A stretch of 64,000 bases of DNA from Coix lacryma-jobi var. lacryma-jobi (taxonomy: Eukaryota; Streptophyta; Magnoliopsida; Poales; Poaceae). The translations under genes and the position numbers were made by a program. The stretch is taken from NCBI GenBank assembly GCA_009763385.1, contig CM019824.1, positions 148,546,305 to 148,610,304 on the forward strand. Direction: 5' to 3'. The notes beneath the pieces were generated by a model. It was not told the origin of the DNA. It saw only the letters and a list, made by a program, of their open reading frames with translations, and searched no databases. Positions 10,256-20,819 of this stretch are shown here, piece by piece (the first letter of the stretch is position 1; the number at the start of each line of letters is the position of its first letter).

Positions 10256-10605
10256 CTTTGAAGTCTCCACAAGAGAAAAAATGGATGAAGTCTTCGAATA
10301 GAAGAACCAGGGTGTGTAAAAATGCAAATATGGAGTGTCATCATATATTACTAAGTCATAGATGAACTATCTTTGTAAAAATGTAGAATATAGACAACTA
10401 GAGAGTGATTTTCTCTGAGAATCAGCTCCGCAGAACACTCCTAAACATACTCATAGTGTATTTTATGTTTTCTTCTGCTTTCTAATTATACTATTTTTTT
10501 CTTGCAACCACAGGCAGGATATGGTCAATAATGCGCAACCTTTCCAAGTTTCCAGTACACTTTACTACCTACAATTAAAATACAGTTTATAATTACAATA
10601 ATAAA
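10256..10605. other. Intergenic sequence, nothing recognised
   Basis: This stretch between the Stowaway element and the Helitron start is AT-rich. I see no gene, RNA or repeat boundary in it. Confidence 0.4.
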
Positions 10606-10889
10606 TCTATCTACCCTACTAAAGCACCATCTCATTTCTTTGCTTGGTGTACCCAAGGAATCTCTCCCGCTGAGATGGTCTCACTAGATCCACACGCGAA
10701 ACTCTATCCACAAAACTAACTCTATAATAATTAATCAACCAGATTTGTTTTGTAACCTTCTCTTTTCTTATTCACTCGCATCTAACGGTTGAGATTAAGT
10801 GTATGATATATCCACCGTTCATCCGCGAAAGGCAACAACTGTCCACAATCACCACGCGCACAATCGTTGTGATTGTTTCCTCAATCACA

Positions 10890-10973
10890 TCCATGCGGAG
10901 CGGCTCTGGGCTGAGCGGAGGCAATGCCGATGAGGCACGGCGCCATGCGAGGACGCGCGAGACGCCGCCTGCT

Positions 10974-11015
<42 letters not shown>

Positions 11016-11700
11016 TGGCCGCCGATGGTCGCCGTGGACTCACCGCCGCGCAGGGAGACCCACCACGCCGACCTGTCGCGCCGGCCCAGCCCCACCTCCG
11101 CACTTTCCCTGCGAGATCGCCCCCACCATCTTCAATCTGTTTTTGCGATTCCCAATCGCACGCGGGGCAGCTTCGCCTGGCGGAGGCGCATCGCGAGCTG
11201 CAGAAGGGCGACGGCGGGCTCGGTCGTGACGACACGAGTCGCGGCTGCGCGGTGCGCACGACTAGCAGAGACGGCGCTGCGGCTGAGCAGAGGCGAGGCC
11301 GATGAGGTGTGTCGTCGTGCGAGGACACGCCGGATGAGCCCCAGTCGCGTTCCACTTCCACCTCCGCTTCCTGATGCAGCGCACCATCCCGCGCCTGCAT
11401 CACCCTCTTCCTCTCGCCCCTGTGTGCGGCGTCGCGACCCCCGGCCAACGACGTTTGGAGGGCGCTGGACAACCGTCTTGATCCCACGGTCCGGGCCCCA
11501 TCCCCTACTCCTCATCTTCCTCCAAGCCTACTGGCACCGGCAGTCCCTTACCTCTCGATCTGTCCTACCCTCTCCTGCGACACTCCACTCCTTCATTCCC
11601 CTTCTCCCTCAACTGTGCCTCTCCTTCGTTCCCCATCCCGTCGCCGGATCTGTGTGCCGCTCGTCTACTTCCCGTATCGAGTATCGTTGCTGAATCTGTG
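10890..11700 (+). other. GC-rich exon-like block inside the Helitron, possibly captured gene DNA
   Basis: The plus strand is open from 10803 to 11693, but the translation is Arg/Pro/Ser-rich low complexity and matches no family I know. A diverged direct repeat links 10909-10965 and 11281-11340: both read CTGAGCxGAGGC, then GCCGATGAGG, then TGCGAGGAC. A 40 bp poly-C tract interrupts the first copy. The block resembles a 5' UTR or first exon carried by the Helitron. I do not claim a protein. Confidence 0.4.
10976..11015. repeat. Uninterrupted poly(C) tract of 40 bp
   Basis: Forty consecutive C's lie inside the Helitron. The opposite strand is poly(G), able to form G-quadruplexes. The true length may differ because such tracts are hard to sequence. 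Confidence 0.85.
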
Positions 11701-11863
11701 CATCATCACGACTTGCACTGTATCAAATTTCCGATTCTGTTTTCCTAGAGTCGTTGCATCTACTTGCCTCCGCTTCCCAGGTCACGAGCAAAAAAAGAAT
11801 ATTAACTTGCCTCCATGCAATTTTCTTATCTGCCAAATTCTACAGGAACCACAAATACCCTAA

Positions 11864-12480
11864 AGATATGTCATATTTATAGGACTACTGATCTTGAGAA
11901 ACTGTCATTGGTTAGCTAGCCCCATGACATCAGGTCACTTGTCCAGTAGCATGGAAATAGCGCGTTCACTTCTCATGGACATGCTGAAGCGACAAGCTTT
12001 CTGATTATGACTGGTTTTGGCACGCGATCACTTAGTACTATGATGTTTCAGAAAACAGTCTCAGTAGCCTTCTGGGTGGTAGCTTGTCTGTTTATTCTAA
12101 CTGCATTATTTTGTTCACAAACAGAGGACGGTGCACATGCTGCTGCTTGTTGAGTCGAATTTATTTTCTGGATTTGTTCAGGGACAGATCTTGTCTTAAT
12201 TTCCTATTGTACATGTAGGAATGTTTAATAATATTGTTTCTTTGTTCTCAGAATTAGGATACAGCCACATAAATGTGCATGTTACAGTTGGCTCCCCTTT
12301 AAGGTTTCAACATTTTGTTTTTTCTATAAATAGTTATTTATGTTCAAGCAAAATACATTGGTGGTTCATGAACTTGTCCTAATATCTATTCAGGTCCCTG
12401 TAGGTTCCTACTTGTTAAATGTTTCGCTTGAGGTCCAAATCACCCTAATCTCCGAGTAATTACATGTCACACTTAACTTA
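11864..12480. other. Helitron interior without recognisable genes
   Basis: AT-balanced intron- or UTR-like DNA between the GC-rich block and the copia-type LTR. I see no coding, RNA gene or terminal repeat. Confidence 0.4.
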
Positions 12481-13084
12481 TGAGAACATATATGATGAAC
12501 GATTGACATTAATGAGGAAGGTTTGAGGCTTTTTCCGGTTGAGTCATTATCTCGCTATGTGCTTAATGCTTATGACTAACTGGTGGCGTTGAGTTGTGGT
12601 GTTTCTGTGTTGGTGTGCGTGTGCAACATGTGTCTCTTGGTTGTGTTGATGTGCAGGTGTGGAGCTCGGATACAGTGGTCGATGACGAGGTGAAGGTCAA
12701 GTAGAGACGTGTCGTGCGGCGGACGTGTCATGCCGATGTACCTAGAGCGGTGAAGGGCGGACGTGAGGCTTGGACCGATGGACCGAGAGGCCGGAGGACC
12801 AGTTGTGGTAGCTGGCACGTGGCATCGACAAGTAGGAGCACATGGGGATGTGCGATACATCGGCCGAGTCGGGAGAAAGACGATAGCGTCGTGGCACTTG
12901 GCGGGAGGTCGGACACGGGCTTGCATGCGGCGCAAGTGCCGTCGGCCGAGTCAAGAAGGAAGGCGAAGACGTTGTGCCCGGCGTAGAGGCTAGACATGCA
13001 TCGGCATCGGTGTCGGTGGTCGGGGTGTGCGAACCACATCCCGTCTACGGCGCGGGTTCGGTAGCTGAGCCTCAAAAAGCTACC

Positions 13085-13310
13085 TCGACGGTTTCCGAGT
13101 TTGGGCCACAAAACTCGGGGTGGCAGGTTTCCGAGTTTGGGCCTCAAAACTCGGCGAGGACGGTTTCTAGGTTTGGGCCTCAAAACCTGGGTTGGCCGGT
13201 TTCCGAGTTTGGGCCTCAAAACTCGGGGTGGACGGTTTGCCAGGTTTGGGCCTCAAAACTTGGGCTGGCGGGTTTACCGGTTTGGGCCCTCAAAACCGGG
13301 CGGAGGTTCC
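13085..13310 (+). repeat. Six ~36 bp tandem repeats in the LTR
   Basis: Six diverged units of the form CGGTTTCCGAGTTTGGGCCT followed by CAAAACTCGGGGTGG. They lie upstream of the LTR TATA box, where enhancer repeats are often found. The copy at the right edge of the window has the first two units from about 63945. Confidence 0.8.
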
Positions 13311-13549
13311 TATGCGGAACGTGGCGGCACCGAGAGGCTTGCGTTGCGGCGAAGCTATCGGTGAGGAAGGCGCGGTGGTCGACGGTGACGGTACGTGGCG
13401 GCATCCTGGAGCTTGCGTCGAGGCGAAGCGAAGGATGAGAAGGCGCGTGGCCGTCGGATGGAAAATGACCGAGTTGGACGGTTTTACCCTCAAGGGGGTA
13501 TTTGGGTCAGTGCTTGATGAGAGGGCGTTTTGGTCTTCGGACGTGCGCC

Positions 13550-13558
13550 TATATATAT
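13550..13558 (+). promoter_or_regulatory. TATA box of the copia-type LTR
   Basis: TATATATATGAAGGGG lies in the position expected for the LTR promoter, downstream of the 36 bp repeats. Transcription would start some 30 bp further on. Confidence 0.5.
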
Positions 13559-14651
13559 GAAGGGGGCTGGTTAGGGCAGCCCATCCTTGGCGGTGTCTAC
13601 TCTCATTTTGTTTCGGTGAGAGGTGGCTAGGGTTAGGGAGAGATTGGCTCTTGTTCTTGAGCTTTTTTCCATCCAAGCTTTGTGTTGCTAGGAGTGGCTT
13701 GTAACCCAATACACCGAGCGCTAATACAATTCATCTTGCTGAATCCAAGGATCAAATTCGTGCTCTCTTTTGTCTTGCGATTTTGTTCTTCGCGTTGCAC
13801 GTTTTCCCCTCTTTCGATCTTCACGAGATTTCTTGTTTCGAGGGAAGATTTGCAAATCCGTTTGAACCATCTCCTAGAGCTTCGTGAGTGTCTTCTTTCT
13901 ACCGAAGGAATTTCTCTCATACCTCACGAACTCATAGATCGAACGGATTTAGTTTTGTGGTCGAGTTCTTTCCCCTTCTTCCCTGTTTTCTTCGATTCAT
14001 CGTTTTGGAGATAGGTTCGAGCCATGATCTCTTAGGAGTAGCTCACTATCCTCCTTGTGACTCCCCTCACCGAGTTTGAGCCTTAGTGGTTTTGATTTGA
14101 GGGAGATCGAGTCGAATCGGTGGACGAACTGCGCAGCTTCGGGGTGACCGGATGCACGCCTCGAACCGACCGGACGCTGACCTCATGCGTCCGATCGTTG
14201 AAGGCCGAGCGTTTCATTCCAGGCGAACTTGACCGGACGCATAGGATTCATGTGACCAGACGCACAGGAGGTACTGTTCACCGGTTTCTTGCCAGGGATC
14301 GGACGCTCAGTTCATGCGACTGGACTCACCCAAGAGCAGAGTCCGGTCGTGAACAGAGAGCAACCAGAGAGACTTTTCTCTGACCGGACGCGTCCGTTCA
14401 TCTTGGACCGGACGCACTGCAAAGTCCAGTCAATGCAGTGAGCGCGCGTTTTTGTTCGTATCTTTTGCGTTCAAGCTCCGATTTGAGATCCGTTTTTTGC
14501 GTTGGATTTCCGACTTCGTGCTCTACAGAAATCGGGCTTCACGCTTTGCGAAAAAGCCTGAATCCCCCTCGCGTTGCTCGGGGGAGGTTGAGCTTACCCA
14601 AAGTCCATTTTGTCACTAGTTGACTTGCGTGGATTTTTTGTCACTAGTTGA

Positions 14652-17600
14652 TGTGGTGGAACGGCCCTAATCCCATGGCCCACCGGTTCCTGTCATCCAC
14701 TGACAGCCGAACTGATGTTCCGTGTGATTAAGACTGTTCGTCACTGGGCTGCATCAGCGCCCATCGTCCGCAGGATCATCTCACAATTCGGTTACAACAT
14801 TGGATACTTTTACAAATAACATCGGAATACAGAGCGGAAGACTTAAATAACATTAGTTTTACAAACCGAGGTTCCAGATAAAATTAAAGGTGCAGTTATT
14901 ACAAACCAAGTTCGGGAGATAGAAAATAGGCAACGTAGCGGAGTACAACAAATTAAGATACTTGAAATCACCCAGCCCGAGGGTGTACACTTTACTCTTC
15001 GGCCTCATCGGCCTCTTCCTGGACGATGGTCATGCAGCAGGGCGGAAGACACACCGGGGACTCAGTCATACCTGCAGCATGGGTAACAAACCCTGAGTAC
15101 GGGGTACTCAACAAGACTTACCCGACTAAAGAAAAAGGGGAGAAGACTCAGGAATGAGAGGCTTAGGTAGTCAAGGTAAGGCTTAAGCAAGATCAAGTAT
15201 TTTGCAGAAAAAGCATTTTGAAATCCTTGTTTTATTTTTTTGGAAAGATTCCAGTATTTCTCAATTCTCCATTGTCATGATTCATTTTACCTTTCAAAAA
15301 CATACCTAGTTGAGAACCACTCTCCGTTGACAGTCAGTGACCAAGTCTCCATAACCGAGGAGCAACGTTAATCCGGATAAATAATACTCAGCTGAGGATC
15401 CCTATCCACACTGCATATGTAGCACCCAAGCTTGCATATGCCAACTCGTCTACCACGATTCCTCCAAGATTGGGCCCGGTCCTACGCCACCCGGAAGTAC
15501 AGTACACCACTCCTATCCAGGTACGACGACCACGTGGGTACATGCTACTTCCGCCATCTCTCCACTCCCAGTGCGCGGTTGTCGGTCCAATAAAGGATTC
15601 CTCGGAGCCAGAGCTTTCCGAAGTATGTGAATAGTTGCAAGTCTTGGCGAGCAGGCCCCCATACGGATGGTCCCTAAATTTTTCCGCCAGCGACAAGCAC
15701 CTTGGGACTCTAACCCAAGAGTACAGGTTCTGTCGGTTTTTTCAACCCTATCCCGGTCGGTGTCAACTGTTGAGTCCCGGACTACGACATGACGACACCG
15801 TACGCTCGGACAACCTCTCCTCGCTGTTGACTAGGTACGAATCAGATACTTAGCCAACAGGCAGGGAGTAAAGCCAAATTCCCATAAAAATTCTTTAAGT
15901 GATCACACTTTTGAAATTGGTATTTTTATTGCAAATCTATTGTATAGCATCACTAAGCATTTTGTAAATAGTTTTTAAAACAGGGCAGGTGGATCTTCTG
16001 GTGGAGGTAAACAATGCAGGTAATAGGTTATCACACAACTCCTATAACCTAATGCAGTAGTTTAACTCAAAAGCATTTTAAGAAAACTTTTGTAAAAGTA
16101 AGGTAGGGTTAAAATGCACCGGGGCTTGCCTTGAAGAGCAAAAAGGACGGGCTCGGGGTCGGCAGTGCAGGTGTCGGAGCTCGGGGTCGCCTCGTGGGTA
16201 GGTTCGTCAGCGGCTGCTTCGACTTTGACGCGTTCTCCTTCGGTCACTATACGGATGCAATGATGTATGCTTATGAGGATGCTGACATGAACAAAACAGC
16301 ATAGGACAAAACCTACTGATTCTAGAGTACACTTTCCAACGCGCAAGTAACTTCTTAGTGTGGACATAAAGTTAATTATCTTCATCCCTAAGCAAAAAAA
16401 ATCAAACCTATTAAGCATCATTTATCCGACCTAAACACAAATCATTGCATGGCATCACAAATATCATAGACCAAATGGGTGGGGGTCTATGAACAGCAAA
16501 CAATCCCAAAAGTCACTCACAGGGCATACAACATGAACTCTACTTGATTTTTCTATTTTTCCTAATTATATAAAAAGGTCATTTTATGCAGTTGCTCCAA
16601 AATTTACCCAATTAATCTCATAGGTTCATTATGGTATAAATAGATGTCAAAACAAATTTCATAAATTTTAGAGATCATTAAGGTGCTTAACAAAAATCAA
16701 ACATTCAATTAACAAAAGGCACTATTTAACAATTTAAATAAATACCCAAAAATCAACTTGCTCCAAAAGGCCTCAAAATTTCACCAGAGACTAAAAATGC
16801 CATAACTAGCACATAAAAATTTATCTCATGATTTTTGGAGCTACACATGATTTTCTAAAAATCCAAAACCATCCATTTATTAATTAAAAGAGGGATTTGA
16901 CATTTTCAAATTCTTGCAGAAAAGTCAAGTTTTATATTTTTATAAAATACTTCAAGGTATAAAGAGTCTACCATGAATTTTTCAGAATTTTCGGAGCAAC
17001 ACATAAAATCATACAAAAAGAAGAAAAAGAAACACTATTCACAACTTCCTAAAAAGGAAAAGAGCGCTGTGCTCCTTCCTCGCAAGGCTCGGGCGAAACG
17101 CGCGGCGGACGCAGGGCTCGGGCGAAACGGAAGCGATCGTCCGTCCGAGGCCTGGCTGGGAGGCTCGGGCGAGACGGAAACAATCGTCCGTCCGAGGCCT
17201 GGCTGGGAGGCTCGGGCGAGACGGAAACAATCGTCCGTTCGAGGCCTGGCTGGGAGGCTTGGGCGAGACAGAAACGCGGGTTCGTTCGAGGCTTGGCTCG
17301 GGCAAAGCGGAGGGTGCACGCTTGCTCGAGGCTAGGCTCGGTGAAGTGGTGAGGGTGTGTGTCTACTCGAGACCTGGCTCGAGCTAGACAGTGTGTGAGT
17401 GCTTGCTCGAGGCCTGGCTCGAGCGAAGCGGTGTGGGTGTGTGAGTCCGCTCGAGACCTGGCTCGAGCGAGACGGTGAGGGTGTGTGTTCGCTCGAGGCC
17501 TGGCTCGAGCGAGGCGGTGAGTGTGTCAGCTCGAGGCCTGGCTCGAGCGAGACGGAAAACGTGTGCTCGAGGCCTGGCTCGAGCTAACGGTGAACGTGTA

Positions 17601-19104
17601 TCCGCTCGAGGCCTGGCTCGAGCTTTGCGCCGTGGAAGCAGAGACCGGGGAGGGCTTTGAGTGCTTACCACGGGTCGGAGGCAGGGCTCGGCGGGGCGGA
17701 ACAAGGGTCGAAGGACGGAGCTCGACGTTGGCGGTGCTTCGGCGGAGCTCTCTCGGCGGCGAGCGGCGTGCCGGCGGGTCTGTCCACCAAAAGAGGTCGC
17801 CGAGGAGCGGTTAGGAGCGCGCTGAGGTGAGGGGTCGGAGGGAAGAGGGAAGTACTCACGGCGGCGAATTTCTCGCTTAACCGACGCGCGACCGTTCGCC
17901 GGGGTTGGAGAAGAACCGTTCGCGCCGGCGAAAGGAGGGGCGGAGGGGTGAAATTGGTTGCTCCGGAAGGTGGAGAAGCTCAAGGCGATGGCAGCGGCGG
18001 GCTCGGCTGGTGTTGGGGTGGTCTGGTGACTCGGGACGCCGTGGTGGCGGCAATGGCGGAACTCGGCGGCTTCTTATAGCCGCGGGCGGAGCTGGGGAGG
18101 GGTCCGGGCGAGGGGTGAGAGCGCTCGCGCGACATTAAAGGAGGTAGGGAACATGGTAGGGCGGCTCGGTGCGGCGGGGAACGCGCGCGCGGCGGGGCGG
18201 CTTGCCGGCGGCCGGCAGCTGCCCGCTGTCCGCGGCCGTAGGGGAAGAGGGAGGGGTAGGGAACGGCGAAGGCAGGCGTAGGTAGGGCCGAGAGGAAAAA
18301 CGAGCGCCAGCGCTTGGCCGCGCGCGGCACGGGCGCGGGTCAGCTGAGCTCGGCATGGGCGGCGAGGCTCGCGCGCGGCGGGGCGGCCTTGCTGGTGGCC
18401 GGGGCCCCCTGGCTTTAAAGCTCGTGCACAGTGACGACATTTAAAGCAAAACTTCCCCTTTCTGAAATCTTGAAATTACTCCCAAAACTTGAACTACACA
18501 AAGAAAACTCAAAACACCAAAGTTGCTTAAAATTTTGAGATCTACAACTTTGCCAATATAAACTTTTTCTGAAACTCAAAAGTTTTTGAGATAATTTTGA
18601 AAACCGAAAAAGGACAAAATTGAAGTTTGAAGGAATTTGAAATTACTTCTGATTTTGTATTGAAACTTGAAAATCTGCAAATACCAAAGTTGTTCCTTTT
18701 GACAAAATCTACAACTTTGCTAAAAGGACCAACCTCAAATTTTGAATAGTTTTTTACATTAATAAAAGAGGGGTAAAAACCAGGGTTTGGAAATCAGAGT
18801 TTTTCAAAAGGAATTTAAATTCTATTTCTGATTTTTAACTTTGATCAACACAACAAAACATCAAGACACTCAACTGAACAAGATTTACACAAAGCTAGAC
18901 ACAGAGATGAAATTACCATTTTGCCCTTAAAGGAAGATTTGGGCCTTTAGAGTTTTTGAAAAAGAGATCACTACACAAGTCACCTCAGAAAAAGGTAAAT
19001 GCAAAACAAGCATTAGGCAAACATAAATGCATGGCAAGAAAGATTAATGACTAAAGATAATGACATGTCAGGTTAATTACATATTAATCACCATAGGTGT
19101 TACA
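14652..19104 (-). mobile_element. Solo LTR (~4.45 kb) of a Ty3/gypsy-type retrotransposon, Tekay/Del-like
   Basis: On the minus strand it begins TGTAACACCTATGGTG and ends GTTCCACCACA. The 5 bp repeat GTTGA flanks it (14647-14651 and 19105-19109). It is related to the solo LTR at 6274-10213 by shared order of marker segments and a similarly placed GC minisatellite, but the two are quite diverged. It sits inside the copia-type solo LTR, which sits inside the Helitron, so it is the youngest of the three. Confidence 0.84.
17095..17640. repeat. GC-rich palindromic minisatellite in the solo LTR
   Basis: About ten units contain GAGGCCTGGCTCGAGC or GAGGCCTGGCTGGGAGGC followed by a GAGACGG/GAAGCGG linker, at spacings of roughly 40-60 bp. 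Each core (CTCGAGGCCTGGCTCGAG) is nearly self-complementary. Copies drift from a GGCTCGGGCGAGACGG form on the left to a CTCGAGCGAGACGG form on the right. Open frames on both strands are composition artefacts. Confidence 0.78.
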
Positions 19105-19733
19105 GTTGACTTGCGTGAATTTGGGCAAGGGAGCTTTTGTGGTGTCCCGCTGTGTTCCTAGGGAACATCCACCCATTCTCTTGGGTCGTGGATATCACGT
19201 GTGTCGGCTTTGCTCTCGGGGTTGTTTTTGTTGGGACAGAGGCCAGAATTTCGTAAGAATTTCTTAGGCTCTCAATCAAACCCCCTCTGGTCGCCTTGTT
19301 TTAGCATTTTCGGTCCTTCAACTTAAGCATGCTCTATTATGTGCTCATGGCCACCACCACTATCATGTATAAGATAATTTAGGAGATATATATTTGTGTG
19401 CCACGTATGCAAGCCTTCTCTAATTAGGATTTGCTATATTTCAAGTGCCTGAAATATAGCATTGTTCAGACGACGACTAACAACTTTCAAATATTCAAAA
19501 GTCCAAATCTATTAACATAAATCATAATAAATAAATTATAATTTTTTTCTATAGAAGGAGAAAGACAAAACTGTTCAAGCGACTGAAATATGAGAAATGT
19601 GTTTCTAATTAGGGTGATTTGGATCTAAAATGACATACTTGGAGTATTGTCGCAGCGTTAGCACGGACACTCTGTTTTTAGATTAGTTTTTTTTCTCGAT
19701 GCTACCGTAGCGTTAGCACGGGCATTAAACTAG

Positions 19734-20819
19734 TGTCATTAGTACCCCTATTATATTGTTCCAATGATGTGTTTCAATAAATATGACTTATTTCTTTTTG
19801 GATGGATTCTATTTAAATAATTTCCATAACAGACACAAGTATTATTATATTTTATTTTATAAACTCACATAGTTAAGCTATAATTACCTATACTTCTACA
19901 GGAATCCAAAAAACCTATCTATAAATCGCTCTGCAAAATCCCCGCAACAACACACGGAGTATCATCTAGTTCTGTAAAAGTTGGATACACAAGATACAAT
20001 AAAAGGAGGAACAAAAGAACTCTAAGAGAGATTAACAAAAATAAAGTTTCCAAGAGGTTAATTTTCTCCAAAAATCTTATAAATAGAACCATTTCATTAA
20101 AATTTTATAGAAATTTAGGACGACCGACCTTTTGTTTTAAAGATTACTTGAAAATTTTTCTATAGGATTAAATCCTATGATCCAGAGAGGAGGGCCTTTA
20201 CCTCACCCTTTATTCTTTTCCTAATCCCAACGGTCGTGAAAGTTCCTCACCGTCCAACCTATTAAGACAGTTCCTATAGCTGAAACTATGTGTGATGTCT
20301 AAAACAACTAGCAAAAAATCATTTATAGAAACTATCTTACTTAATGTAGGAGTCTTCGCGTGACTTTTTCCCTCTCTCCCCTATCGCTTTCTCCGTCCGA
20401 TACTATCTCTCCTCTAGTTCTCTACTTCTCTACCAATCTCACAAGATGCAAAACATGGTGCCTGCCGGCGACCGCACGTAGCGATGGCGCACACGAGCAC
20501 GGTGGCAGCCGGCGAGCCCACATAGCAATGGCGTAGGCAAGGCATGTGTCATCCTGCGAGCCATCACAGGCCCCACCTTGATACAAAACGGCTGATTTCT
20601 TCCTAACCCTAAACTTGCCATTTCTTTATGTTTTAGTTCAAGAGCCGATGTCGTTTCCTCTCGAAGTAACAATTTTCTTTGTTTTTCATCTCTTCTCTAA
20701 TTGTTTAGGCTAGCACGTCGGCATTTGTTGACTAAATTATTTAATATAATAGAGATAGAAACCATAATTATTTTTTCATTAAGAGTGCCGTGGCCAGATT
20801 CTCCAACACGTGTTTCATC
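19734..20819. other. Intergenic sequence, no gene recognised
   Basis: AT-rich DNA between the Helitron end and the hAT-like element. A slightly GC-richer patch near 20430-20560 shows no convincing open frame or splice structure. Confidence 0.4.

Larger units (their letters stand above)
12481..19320 (+). mobile_element. Copia-type (SIRE/Maximus-like) solo LTR, split by another solo LTR
   Basis: It starts TGAGAACATATATGATGAAC and ends TTTTCGGTCCTTCA, flanked by ACTTA on both sides (12476-12480 and 19321-19325). Excluding the nested LTR at 14652-19104 and its duplicated target, it is about 2.4 kb. It has LTR hallmarks: a TATA box near 13550, followed by a probable transcription start and GT-rich leader. 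It also has repeated ACCGGACGC motifs (14150-14430), typical of grass copia LTRs. A related copy starts at 63475 and runs off the right edge. There is no internal region, so this is a solo LTR. Confidence 0.8.
10606..19733 (+). mobile_element. Non-autonomous Helitron with nested retrotransposon LTRs
   Basis: The right end has the grass Helitron terminus: a short hairpin CCGTAGCGTTAGCACGG (6 bp stem with one bulge), then GCATTAAACTAG, ending CTAG before a host T (19734). The left end is placed at TCTATCTACCCTACTAAAGC after a host A (10605), which fits the 5' TC rule and A-T insertion site. There is no Rep/helicase. After removing the nested copia-type LTR (12481-19320), the Helitron is about 2.3 kb and includes a GC-rich exon-like block (10890-11700) that may be captured gene DNA. 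The 3' end is well supported. The 5' end is less certain. Confidence 0.68.

Noticed and set aside
10803..11693. 296-codon frame in the Helitron
   Set aside because: Low-complexity translation interrupted by a poly-C-encoded proline run; no domain. Kept only as a possible captured exon, not a gene.
17035..17983. Several overlapping frames (up to 199 codons) in the second large solo LTR
   Set aside because: They follow the periodicity of the palindromic minisatellite on both strands and show no conserved protein.
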